DNA of 64,000 bases from contig NZ_CP023067.1 in NCBI RefSeq assembly GCF_002288525.1, positions 434,001 to 498,000 on the forward strand, given 5' to 3'. The notes beneath the pieces were generated by a model, which worked only from the letters and a program-made list of their open reading frames with translations, was not told where the DNA came from and made no database searches. A program made the translations under genes and the position numbers. Source of the stretch: Sinorhizobium sojae CCBAU 05684 (GTDB taxonomy: Bacteria > Pseudomonadota > Alphaproteobacteria > Rhizobiales > Rhizobiaceae). Shown here piece by piece: positions 56,345 to 64,000 of this stretch. How positions within the stretch are numbered: position 1 is the first letter of the stretch; each line of letters opens with the position of its first letter.

Positions 56345-57592
56345 TTATTTTTCGAGCGTCGCCACCGTCTCGACATGCGCCGACCAGAGAAACTGGTCGA
56401 TCGGCGTCACCGATGTGATGCGATAGCCGGCGGTCACCAGGATCGAGAGATCCCTGGCAAGGGTCACCGGATTGCAGGAGACCGCCGCGATTTTCTTCAC
56501 GCCGGAGCGGGCAAGCTCATGGCACTGCGCTTCTGCCCCGGCGCGGGGCGGGTCGAAGACGACGGCATCGAAGACCTTCAGTTCCTGCGCCATCATCGGG
56601 CGGCGGAAAAGGTCGCGTTTCTCCACCGTCACCGGCTTCAGCCCCTGCGTGTTGCGCGCGGCGAAATCGAGCGCCTTCAAGGCCTTGTCCTCGCCTTCGA
56701 CGGCGTGCACGCGCGCAGTGTGCGCGATCCGCAACGCAAAGGTGCCGATGCCGGCGAAGAGATCGGCGACGCGTTTCGCCTTGCCGAGATGGTCGAGCAC
56801 GAGCGTGGCCATGGCTTCTTCCGCCGGGCGCGTCGCCTGCGTGAACGCGCCGGGCGGAGGCGAGACCGTGACGCCGCCGAAGTCGATGCTGGGCTTGACC
56901 GGCTCGATGATGATTTCGCCATTGAGGCTGACGCGGGCGACGCCCCGCTCGCCAAGAACAGCCTCGACTGTCGCGCGCCGCTGCCGGTCGCTGAGCTTGA
57001 GTCCCTCGAAGGCGAGATCGAGGCCGGTCTCGGTCTCAAGCACGGTGATACGAAACGGTTCGGAACCCGACGCCATGGCCGCGGCGATCTTGCGAATGGT
57101 GGCAAGCCGCGAGACGATGCCCGAGCTTGTGATGGGACATTCGCTGATCGCGACGATGTGATGGCTTTGCGCCTGATTGTAGCCGAGCAGCAGTTCCTTT
57201 TCCGTGTGCCGGGCGGTGAAGACGGCACGGCGGCGTTCGCCCGGCCGGGCGACGACGAGGGGGGCGACCTCCGGCGTCAGCCCCTTGGATTTTAAGGCGT
57301 CGATCACGAGGTTGCGCTTGAAGCCGTGATAGAGCGCATCGGACGCGTGCTGCAGGCTGCAGCCGCCGCAGGTGCCGTTGACACCCTCCGGCCCGAAATG
57401 CCGGCATTTCGGCTGGACGCGCTCCGGAGAAGCCTCTCTCAGCGAGATCAGCGTGCCTTGGTTCCTGTTGACGGCAAGTGCCACGATTTCTCCGGGTAGG
57501 GTGAAGGGAGCGTAGACGGCGCCCGACTCGGTCTTGGCGATGCCGTCGCCCTGCGCACCCAGGCGGTTGATCGTGACGATCTCGGTGCTCAT
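56345..57592 (-). CDS. TrmA/RlmD-family 5-methyluridine RNA methyltransferase
   Basis: 415 residues from ATG 57592. TRAM-like N-terminus (INRLGAQGDGIAKTESGAVY), an Fe-S motif spread over KCRHFGP and TCGGCSLQH with a longer spacer than in E. coli RlmD, SAM site VADLFAGIGTFALRIA, FDPPRAGAEAQC and the catalytic AVSCNPVTLARDL. It methylates uridine in 23S rRNA or tRNA. Its ATG overlaps the tlyA stop by 4 bp (ATGA), so translation is coupled. Confidence 0.9.
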   Translation of the reverse strand: MSTEIVTINRLGAQGDGIAKTESGAVYAPFTLPGEIVALAVNRNQGTLISLREASPERVQPKCRHFGPEGVNGTCGGCSLQHASDALYHGFKRNLVIDALKSKGLTPEVAPLVVARPGERRRAVFTARHTEKELLLGYNQAQSHHIVAISECPITSSGIVSRLATIRKIAAAMASGSEPFRITVLETETGLDLAFEGLKLSDRQRRATVEAVLGERGVARVSLNGEIIIEPVKPSIDFGGVTVSPPPGAFTQATRPAEEAMATLVLDHLGKAKRVADLFAGIGTFALRIAHTARVHAVEGEDKALKALDFAARNTQGLKPVTVEKRDLFRRPMMAQELKVFDAVVFDPPRAGAEAQCHELARSGVKKIAAVSCNPVTLARDLSILVTAGYRITSVTPIDQFLWSAHVETVATLEK

Positions 57593-58344
57593 GGCTTCTG
57601 CCCCGCAAGAAGAAACTCCCTGTTGCCGTCGCCGCCTGCAATCGGCGAGGGCACCAGGCCAAGGCTTCGCCAGCCCATGTCCTCGACGAGCCAGCGTTCG
57701 AGCTCGGCCGCCACCGTCGGGGCGCTCTCCGGTTCCTTGAGCAGCCCCGCCTTGCTGATCGCGTCGCGCCCGGCCTCGAATTGCGGCTTGACGAGCAGAA
57801 TGCACCGCGCTTCGGGTGCGGCCAGGGAGAGCGCCGGCGGAAGCGCCAGTTTCAGAGAGATGAAAGAGACGTCGGAAACGATGAAAGTGACTGGACGGTC
57901 ACCGATATCCTCCGCCTTCATCGCCCGGGCGTTCAGACCTTCGATATTGGTGACGCGCGGATCGCCGGCAATGCGCGGATGCATCTGCCCATGGCCAACG
58001 TCAACGGCAACCACATGGGCCGCCCCACGCTGGAGCAGGACCTCGGTGAAGCCGCCGGTCGAGGCACCGATATCGAGACAGATCTCACCCACCGGATCGA
58101 AGCCGAAATGGTCGAGCGCGGCGACGAGCTTCAGCGCCGCGCGCGAGACATAGGCCTGCGCCGGATCATCGATGGTGATCGCCACGCCTTCGGCAAAGGA
58201 GGCGGCCGGCTTGGTGACGGTGCGGCCGTCGACCTTCACGGTGCCGCGCTGGATGGCGTCGCGGGCGCGGGCGCGGCTTGCGACGAGCCCCTTGTTCAGG
58301 AGCAATTGGTCGAGGCGGGTCATGCTGTGGTTTTCGTTGGACAT
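57589..58344 (-). CDS. tlyA: TlyA-family rRNA 2'-O-methyltransferase
   Basis: 251 residues. An S4 RNA-binding domain (TRLDQLLLNKGLVASRARAR) is followed by an FtsJ-like methyltransferase domain (ICLDIGASTGGFTEVLLQRG, VVAVDVGHGQMHP, VTFIVSDVSFISLKLALPP). TlyA 2'-O-methylates rRNA cytidines; the old haemolysin label is a misnomer. Start 58344 or 58323. Downstream of dxs and coupled to the next methyltransferase. Confidence 0.92.
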   Translation of the reverse strand: MSNENHSMTRLDQLLLNKGLVASRARARDAIQRGTVKVDGRTVTKPAASFAEGVAITIDDPAQAYVSRAALKLVAALDHFGFDPVGEICLDIGASTGGFTEVLLQRGAAHVVAVDVGHGQMHPRIAGDPRVTNIEGLNARAMKAEDIGDRPVTFIVSDVSFISLKLALPPALSLAAPEARCILLVKPQFEAGRDAISKAGLLKEPESAPTVAAELERWLVEDMGWRSLGLVPSPIAGGDGNREFLLAGQKP

Positions 58345-58481
58345 GGGCCGTCATCGCCCGTCGCGCGCCGCAATGCAAGGGCCGCTATTCAAGTCACGGA
58401 TGATGACCATGGCAGCGAAACCCCTCTGGCCTGCAGACTGGGGGCGCGGAGACTGAGCTTAAGCTCGTGGAAGGGCACTCC

Positions 58482-60419
58482 TCAACCGGCCGCGCCGAAA
58501 CCGACCGAGTGCTTCTGCCCGAGCGCCGTGAAGACCGTCGAGACGATGCCGGCGCGATCAAGTCCGGCGAGGGCATACATTGCTTCGGGTTTCGCCTGTT
58601 CCATCCAGATATCCGGCATCACCATCGGCCGCACCCGAAGACCGCCGTCGAGCAGGCCCTCTTCGGCCAGGAAATGCAAGACGTGGCTGGCGAAACCGCC
58701 GATCGAACCCTCCTCGATGGTAATCAGCACTTCGTGGTGCCGCGCAAGCTGGCGGATCAGGTCCTGGTCGAGCGGCTTGGCGAAGCGAGCGTCTGCGACT
58801 GTCGTCGAGAGGCCGGCGGCATCGAGGTCCTCGGCGGCCATCAGACAGTCGGCAAGCCGCGTGCCGAAGGAAAGCAGCGCGACCTTCGTGCCCTCCTTGA
58901 GGATGCGGCCCTTGCCGATCGCGAGGACATCGCCCCGCTCCGGCAGCTCGACGCCGACGCCTTCGCCGCGCGGATATCGGAAGGAAATCGGGCCTTCGTC
59001 ATAGGCCGCGGCGGTGCGCACCATGTGCTTCAGTTCCGCCTCGTCGGCTGCCGCCATCACCACGAAGCCCGGCAGCGATGCGAGATAGGTCGTGTCGAAG
59101 GAACCGGCGTGGGTCGGACCATCGGCGCCGACGAAGCCGGCGCGGTCGATCGGGAAGCGCACCGGCAGGCCTTGGATCGCCACGTCATGCACGACCTGAT
59201 CATAGGCGCGCTGCAGGAAGGTGGAATAGAGCGCCGCGAAGGGCTTGTATCCTTCCGCCGCCAGGCCGGCGGCGAAGGTCACGGCGTGCTGCTCGGCAAT
59301 GCCGACGTCGAAACAGCGCGAGGGATGCACGGCCGCGAACCGGTCGAGCCCGGTGCCGGACGGCATGGCCGCGGTGATCGCCACGATCTTGTCGTCGAGC
59401 GCCGCTTCCTGGACAAGTGCGTCTGCAAAGACCGAGGTGTAGGCGGGCGCGTTCGGCTTCGCCTTGGCCTGGGCACCGGTGATCACATCGAACTTGTTGA
59501 CGCCGTGATATTTGTCGGCAGCGGCCTCCGCCGGCGGATAGCCCTTGCCCTTCTGCGTCACGACATGGATCAGGACCGGGCCTCTCGCGTTGTCGCGGAC
59601 ATTGCGCAGGACCGGCAGCAGATGGTCGAAGGAATGCCCGTCGATCGGGCCGATATGGTAGAAGCCCATCTCCTCGAAGAGCGTGCCGCCGGTGACGTAG
59701 CCGCGCGCATGCTCGACGGCGCGGGTGATAGCGCGATCGACGGTCTTGCCGAGATAGGCAGTCAGCTTCTTGCCGACCTCGCGGATGCCCATGTAGGTCC
59801 GGCCCGAGGCCAGCCGCGCCAGATAGGCGCTCATGGCGCCCGTCGGCGGCGCGATCGACATGTCGTTGTCGTTGAGGATGACGATCAGGCGGGCGTCGAG
59901 AGCCCCGGCATTGTTGAGCGCCTCATAGGCCATGCCGGCCGACAATGCGCCGTCGCCGATGACGGCGATGACATTGCGGTTCTTGCCGTCGAGATCGGCG
60001 GCGACAGCCATGCCGAGGCCGGCGGAAATCGAGGTCGAGGAATGCGCGGCGCCGAAGGGATCGTATTCGCTTTCGGCGCGTCGGGTGAAGCCGGAAAGCC
60101 CGCCCTCCTGGCGCAGCGTGCGGATCCGGTCGCGACGCCCGGTGAGAATCTTGTGGGGATAGCACTGGTGCCCGACATCGAAGATCAGCCGGTCATGCGG
60201 CGTATCGAAGATCTTGTGGATGGCGATCGTCAGTTCGACGACGCCAAGGCCGGCGCCGAGGTGGCCGCCGGTGCGCGACACCGCGTCGATCATTTCCGCG
60301 CGCAATTCGCTTGCCAGCTGCGGCAGGTCCCGGTCGTCAATCCTCTTCAGATCGTCAGGGACATTGACCTTGTCGAGCAAAGGAGTTGCAGGCATTGGAG
60401 TGGTCGGCAATTGTGTCAC
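58482..60419 (-). CDS. dxs: 1-deoxy-D-xylulose-5-phosphate synthase
   Basis: 645 residues from a GTG at 60419; an ATG at 60395 ([10 protein letters not shown]) is an alternative, neither has a clear ribosome site. Thiamine diphosphate transketolase features: [15 protein letters not shown], the diphosphate motif [18 protein letters not shown] with downstream [17 protein letters not shown], and the pyrimidine domain [18 protein letters not shown]. First enzyme of the MEP pathway; ispE is at 14.6 kb. tlyA follows 137 bp downstream. Confidence 0.97.
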   Translation of the reverse strand: MTQLPTTPMPATPLLDKVNVPDDLKRIDDRDLPQLASELRAEMIDAVSRTGGHLGAGLGVVELTIAIHKIFDTPHDRLIFDVGHQCYPHKILTGRRDRIRTLRQEGGLSGFTRRAESEYDPFGAAHSSTSISAGLGMAVAADLDGKNRNVIAVIGDGALSAGMAYEALNNAGALDARLIVILNDNDMSIAPPTGAMSAYLARLASGRTYMGIREVGKKLTAYLGKTVDRAITRAVEHARGYVTGGTLFEEMGFYHIGPIDGHSFDHLLPVLRNVRDNARGPVLIHVVTQKGKGYPPAEAAADKYHGVNKFDVITGAQAKAKPNAPAYTSVFADALVQEAALDDKIVAITAAMPSGTGLDRFAAVHPSRCFDVGIAEQHAVTFAAGLAAEGYKPFAALYSTFLQRAYDQVVHDVAIQGLPVRFPIDRAGFVGADGPTHAGSFDTTYLASLPGFVVMAAADEAELKHMVRTAAAYDEGPISFRYPRGEGVGVELPERGDVLAIGKGRILKEGTKVALLSFGTRLADCLMAAEDLDAAGLSTTVADARFAKPLDQDLIRQLARHHEVLITIEEGSIGGFASHVLHFLAEEGLLDGGLRVRPMVMPDIWMEQAKPEAMYALAGLDRAGIVSTVFTALGQKHSVGFGAAG

Positions 60420-60554
60420 GCTTATCGCCCTGTGCGCACCGGCCCTCGGGCGCGATCCTTGTTGTTGTGTCCGTCAAGACGGCTGTTTAGACGCAATCGC
60501 CGTTGAATGCAAAATTGGGCTTTCCTGCGTCTTTGACCGAGAACTTAACGAAAA

Positions 60555-61478
60555 TTAGCCTGCGGGCAAAGGGATGAAGTCCGTTTCATCCCCCGGAACG
60601 ATATCGAATCGTCCACTTCGCCATTCTTCTTTCGCCTTGTCGATCCGCTCCTTGGAGGAGGAGACGAAATTCCACCAGATATGGCGGGGCGAACCGAGCG
60701 CCGCGCCGCCGAAGAGCATGACGTGGCAGCCGGTCGGACCGGCCGTGATGGTGATCTCGTCGCCCGGTCGAAAGACGAGAAGCCGGTTGTCGGTAAAGTG
60801 ATCGCCGGCGATGATCGCCTCGCCCGACAGAATATAGAGCGCACGCTCCTCCCATTGAGCCGCAAAGGGCGCGCTTCTGCCTGCGTCGATCGTGAGGTCG
60901 ACATAGATCGTCTCGGTGAAGACTGAGACGGGCGAGACTGCACCCTCGAACTGGCCAATGACGACCCTTGCGCGCACGCCCCGATCGGCGAGATGCGGCA
61001 GCATTCGCTCCTCCGTATGGGTGAAGATCGGATCGATCTCTTCCTTGTCGTCGGGCAGCGCCAGCCAGGTCTGCAATCCGGAGAGCGAGCGATCGTGTCC
61101 GCGCTGGTTTTCCGGCGAGCGCTCGGAATGGACGATGCCGCACCCGGCCGTCATCAGGTTCACGTCGCCCGGCCGAATCACCATCTCGGTACCGAGACTG
61201 TCTCGATGCTTGATCTGGCCGTCGAACAGATAGGTGACGGTCGAAAGCCCGATATGCGGATGCGGCCGCACGTCGATCGCTTCGCCCGCTCGCATAAGGG
61301 CCGGCCCCATCCTGTCGAAGAAGATGAACGGCCCGACGAGCCGCCGCCGCGCCGTCGGCAGGGCGCGACGCACCTCCAGCCCGCCAATATCGCTGGTGCG
61401 CGGAATGATCAGATGCTCGATGGCGTCACAGGCCGGCTTGTCGCCGGCAAGCGGGTCGGGACCGGGAAAGAAGGACAT
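60555..61478 (-). CDS. Pirin family protein
   Basis: 307 residues of the cupin-type pirin. Metal ligands are visible in VRPHPHIGLSTVTYLFDG and GCGIVHSERSPE, with the His-x-His and His/Glu pattern. Quercetinase-like or regulatory roles are described for pirins; no substrate can be assigned. It lies between the repeat at 61554 and dxs on the same strand. Confidence 0.92.
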   Translation of the reverse strand: MSFFPGPDPLAGDKPACDAIEHLIIPRTSDIGGLEVRRALPTARRRLVGPFIFFDRMGPALMRAGEAIDVRPHPHIGLSTVTYLFDGQIKHRDSLGTEMVIRPGDVNLMTAGCGIVHSERSPENQRGHDRSLSGLQTWLALPDDKEEIDPIFTHTEERMLPHLADRGVRARVVIGQFEGAVSPVSVFTETIYVDLTIDAGRSAPFAAQWEERALYILSGEAIIAGDHFTDNRLLVFRPGDEITITAGPTGCHVMLFGGAALGSPRHIWWNFVSSSKERIDKAKEEWRSGRFDIVPGDETDFIPLPAG

Positions 61479-61553
61479 GGCACGCGCTCCGTCTGGTGGT
61501 CAGCTTCAACTTACCGTGTCCACTGCTCGCGGTCGAAACGCGAGTGCGCGATT

Positions 61554-61695
61554 TGCCCCTCACCCTCACCCTCTCCCCGCAGGCGGGCAGAGGGGACTGA
61601 GACGCTGCGGCAAGGCCCTTCGCCCCGCTTGCGGGGAGAAGGTGCCGGTCCACCCTCCGCAACTGCTGCGGAGGACGGGCAGGCGGATGAGGGCA
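61554..61695. repeat. Large palindromic rhizobial intergenic repeat
   Basis: Outer arms TTGCCCCTCA and TGAGGGCAA enclose several hairpins, including CCCCGCTTGCGGGGAGAAGG and CCCTCCGCAACTGCTGCGGA. The 'ctccccgca...gcggggagaaggtgccgg' wording is a familiar repeated intergenic motif in rhizobial genomes. It separates xseB from pirin in an otherwise same-strand run and may end transcription from xseB. Confidence 0.75.
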
Positions 61696-61722
61696 ATTTC
61701 GGCAAGCGGGCCCTCTCGTCCC

Positions 61723-61977
61723 TTACTGCTCCGCATCCAGCGGATCGACGCCCTGGGGACGGCCGGCACGGTCGAGGCGGATCTTTTCGATGCGGTCCTC
61801 GGCCGCCTTCAACAGTGTCTCGCAATGCTTCTTCAAGGCCTCGCCGCGCTCGTATATCTCGATGGACTTGTCGAGCGCCACATCACCGCGTTCGAGCGCC
61901 GAGACGATGCGCTCCAGTTCCTCGACGGCCTGCTCGAAGGAGAGGGTGGAGACGTCCGGTTGTGCGTTGGTGTTCAT
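61723..61977 (-). CDS. xseB: Exodeoxyribonuclease VII small subunit
   Basis: 84 residues from ATG 61977. Typical Xse[50 protein letters not shown]. Small regulatory subunit of the ssDNA exonuclease VII; xseA is not in the window. Starts 3 bp after the deacetylase stop. Confidence 0.94.
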   Translation of the reverse strand: MNTNAQPDVSTLSFEQAVEELERIVSALERGDVALDKSIEIYERGEALKKHCETLLKAAEDRIEKIRLDRAGRPQGVDPLDAEQ

Positions 61978-61980
61978 CAA

Positions 61981-62910
61981 TTACCCTCTCATCAGTCTCA
62001 GTATGTGCATGGCGGCTGATTCGGCGAGCCCTTCGAGATCATAGCCGCCCTCGAGCAAACTGACGACGCGATTGCCGGAGCTCTTGCCGGCAACCTCCAT
62101 CAGGCGTCCCGTTGCCCAATCGAAATCCTCCGCCATCAGGTTGAGCTGCGCCAAAGGATCGCGGTAATGCGCGTCGAAGCCGGCGGAGATCAGCACGAGG
62201 TCCGGGCGGAAATTGTCGAGTGAGGTCAGAATGCGAGCGCGGAATGCGTCGCGGAAATGCTCGCTGCCGCTGTTGGGCGACAGCGGAGCATTGACTATGT
62301 TGTGCTTTACGCCCGTCTCCTCCTTGGCACCGGTGCCGGGATAGAGCGGCATCTGGTGGGTGGAGCAGAAGAGCACCGAAGGGTCGTTCCAGAAGATGTC
62401 CTGTGTGCCGTTGCCGTGGTGCACGTCCCAATCGACGATCGCCACCCGCTCGACGCCATGCGCCCGCTGCGCGTGACGCGCGGCGATCGCGACCGTGTTG
62501 AAGAAGCAGAAGCCCATCGGCCTGTTCTTCTCCGCGTGATGGCCGGGCGGGCGAGCCGCGATAAAGGCATTGTCCGCCTCGCCGGAGAAGACGGCATCCA
62601 CGGCCGCGACTGCGGCGCCAATGCCTGTCATGGCTGCATCGAGGCTCGATGGGCAGGCAAAGGTGTCCGCTTCGATCTGCGAGATATCCTCTTCCGGAAT
62701 CCATTTCTTGATCGAGCACAGATGCTCCTCGGTATGGGCAAGAAGAACCAGATCCTCGCTGCCTTTCGGCGCCTCTACCCTCTTCAGCTCGGCAAAGTTC
62801 GGGTGCTCCAGCGCAAGGTTCAGTGCCTTCAGCCGATCCGGCCTTTCGGGGTGTCCTTCCGGAACGATATGTTCCAGAAAAATCGGATTTTCATAGAGCT
62901 GCGTGGTCAT
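61981..62910 (-). CDS. Histone deacetylase-family (acetylpolyamine amidohydrolase-like) protein
   Basis: 309 residues from ATG 62910. HDAC-fold zinc hydrolase: [37 protein letters not shown] with the zinc-binding Asp/His, and [19 protein letters not shown]. In bacteria such enzymes deacetylate polyamines or small acetylated compounds or proteins; substrate unassigned. Tight coupling to xseB (3 bp) is a known arrangement in rhizobia and related bacteria. Confidence 0.9.
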   Translation of the reverse strand: MTTQLYENPIFLEHIVPEGHPERPDRLKALNLALEHPNFAELKRVEAPKGSEDLVLLAHTEEHLCSIKKWIPEEDISQIEADTFACPSSLDAAMTGIGAAVAAVDAVFSGEADNAFIAARPPGHHAEKNRPMGFCFFNTVAIAARHAQRAHGVERVAIVDWDVHHGNGTQDIFWNDPSVLFCSTHQMPLYPGTGAKEETGVKHNIVNAPLSPNSGSEHFRDAFRARILTSLDNFRPDLVLISAGFDAHYRDPLAQLNLMAEDFDWATGRLMEVAGKSSGNRVVSLLEGGYDLEGLAESAAMHILRLMRG

Positions 62911-62973
62911 CTGCGCAAAGCTAGTGCGCGCGCCCGTCAAAATCCATGGCAGCGACCACAATTCTGCCGATTT

Positions 62974-63942
62974 TCAACAGCGCGGATCGATGAGGATCTT
63001 GCCGTCCCGATGCGGATCGGCTTGGTGCGCCAGGGCATCGGCGAGCCGTCCCAAGGGATAGGTAGCGGCAACCGGGCTTGAAAAGAGCCCGTCGCGCAGT
63101 CCCGCGAAGCTTCGGGCAAAAGCGGCATCGATCGCGCCGCGACCGGCGGAATGTACCCAGTTTCTCAGCCACAGGAAGGCAAAGCGGACATCGGGCCGGG
63201 CGGCGATTGCCGCCGGCGGCACCGGAACGTTGCTCAGCGCTCCATACTGGATCAAAGTGCCACCGGGATGAATGGACCGGCGGATCAGTTCGCCGGCAAA
63301 CGTGCCGCCGACCGCGTCGAGCACCGCTTCGAAGATCGTTGCCGGGGGAAGCCCGCTGCCATCGGTGACGATGACCCTCTGCTCCGCGTCGAAGCGGCCG
63401 CGGCTTTTGTCGCTGCGAAGGATCGCCGTCGGCACCGCACCTTCGCGTTCAACGAGCTTCATCAGCATGCCGCCGATTGCCGAGCCCGCCGCGGTGACGG
63501 CGACCGAGCGGCCCGCCAGAGAGCCGAAATATCTGCGCAGATCCTCGACCAGCCGAAGCGCCGTCAGCGGGTTGACATAGCTCATGGCGGCTTCGCTGTC
63601 GCTGATATCGTCCGGCACGCGAAAGCACCATTCGGCCGGGCGCACGAGAAACTGCTGCCACAGCCCGCTCGCGCCGATCGGGATCACACGATCGCCGGGA
63701 TTGAGATCGCGGACGCCCGGGCCGATGCGGCTCACCACGCCGACACCCTCGAAACCGGGCACGAAGGGCAGTTCGGTGCGGGCGCGATAGGCGCCGGTGA
63801 CCGGGATGAGGTCCGAAGGATTGATCGCCGCGAGCGCGATTTCGATCTCCACTTCCCCGGCTGCCGGCTCAATGAGGGGGGCGTCCACAAGCTCTATCAC
63901 TTGTTCCGGATCGCCAAACTGTCTAACCAGGGTGGAGCGCAT
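62974..63942 (-). CDS. Zinc-independent MDR oxidoreductase (quinone/enoyl reductase-like)
   Basis: 322 residues of the medium-chain dehydrogenase/reductase family: a GroES-like N-terminus (INPSDLIPVTGAYRART, LPFVPGFEGVGVVSRIGPGV) and a Rossmann NADPH-binding C-terminus (GRSVAVTAAGSAIGGMLMKL). No catalytic zinc cysteines are seen, which suits quinone or trans-2-enoyl-CoA reductase-like members. Start ATG 63942. Same strand as the deacetylase gene, 63 bp upstream. Confidence 0.87.
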   Translation of the reverse strand: MRSTLVRQFGDPEQVIELVDAPLIEPAAGEVEIEIALAAINPSDLIPVTGAYRARTELPFVPGFEGVGVVSRIGPGVRDLNPGDRVIPIGASGLWQQFLVRPAEWCFRVPDDISDSEAAMSYVNPLTALRLVEDLRRYFGSLAGRSVAVTAAGSAIGGMLMKLVEREGAVPTAILRSDKSRGRFDAEQRVIVTDGSGLPPATIFEAVLDAVGGTFAGELIRRSIHPGGTLIQYGALSNVPVPPAAIAARPDVRFAFLWLRNWVHSAGRGAIDAAFARSFAGLRDGLFSSPVAATYPLGRLADALAHQADPHRDGKILIDPRC

Positions 63943-63956
63943 GGGAAGGGTCTCGC

Positions 63957-64000
63957 ATGGACGGCATCAAGCGGGAGAATGTCACGGAAATCCGCATTCC
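63957..64000 (+). CDS. Possible start of a gene cut by the window end
   Basis: ATG at 63957 with GAAGGG upstream, reading MDGIKRENVTEIRI to the edge. Divergent start only 14 bp from the MDR gene start. Too short to judge. Confidence 0.25.
   Translation, partial: MDGIKRENVTEIRI

Noticed and set aside
1-64000. tRNA, rRNA, CRISPR arrays, insertion sequences
   Set aside because: Scanned by eye for cloverleaf ends, regular spacer repeats and transposases; none found. Repeats present are dispersed intergenic palindromes, not arrays.

Overview
The window reads as a chromosomal stretch of a Sinorhizobium/Ensifer-type alphaproteobacterium. The evidence is high GC, dense genes, an F0 ATP synthase cluster (atpI-B-E-b'-b) separate from F1, several rhizobial families (DUF1217, BA14K, DUF6101-like) and palindromic intergenic elements of the RIME type. 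Genus is an inference from gene content and order remembered for S. meliloti, not from a search. No rRNA, tRNA, CRISPR array, complete insertion sequence or prophage was seen.

Layout. 0.2-2 kb: two tandem LuxR-type regulators. 2.4-7.4 kb: Mrp ATPase, Kup potassium transporter, a secreted SleB-type cell wall hydrolase. 7.7-10.6 kb: F0 ATP synthase cluster with a RIME-like element between subunits c and b'. 10.9-18.9 kb: rnhB, a radical SAM protein, a GT2-like protein, and a minus-strand run of polyprenyl diphosphate synthase, TPR protein, ispE and a MoaB-type protein. 18.6-27.9 kb: DUF2007, a tRNA methyltransferase-like protein, S49 protease, then glyQ and glyS separated by a small protein, LemA and DUF2207, then DUF523. 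28-33.5 kb: a small secreted protein, purD, and a translationally coupled pair of a PotD-like periplasmic protein and a membrane GGDEF-EAL protein (NspS/MbaA-like). 33.7-42.3 kb: MipA/OmpV-like outer membrane protein, ubiA, DUF6101-like, a DUF1217 repeat protein, an FAD-linked dehydrogenase, Sua5/TsaC and a hypothetical. 42.6-45.3 kb: a cobalamin riboswitch in front of a Rieske oxygenase/reductase pair of the glycine betaine demethylase type. 45.4-50.1 kb: GH25 lysozyme, BA14K protein, acyl-CoA dehydrogenase plus crotonase behind a palindromic operator. 50.1-54.4 kb: a patchy accessory stretch with hypotheticals, a DUF1963 protein and a frameshifted EamA transporter. 54.4-56.1 kb: nitroreductase divergent from a LysR regulator. 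56.3-64 kb: a minus-strand housekeeping run of deacetylase, xseB, pirin, dxs, tlyA and an m5U RNA methyltransferase, with an MDR oxidoreductase upstream.

How genes work together. Isoprenoid/quinone supply recurs (dxs, ispE, polyprenyl synthase, ubiA). The most interesting logic is regulatory: a B12 riboswitch over betaine oxidation, a polyamine-receptor-like pair tied to c-di-GMP, and mosaic palindromic repeats placed at operon junctions. I found no wholly new multi-gene system; the riboswitch-gbcAB arrangement and the orphan solute-binding/c-di-GMP pair are the best leads.
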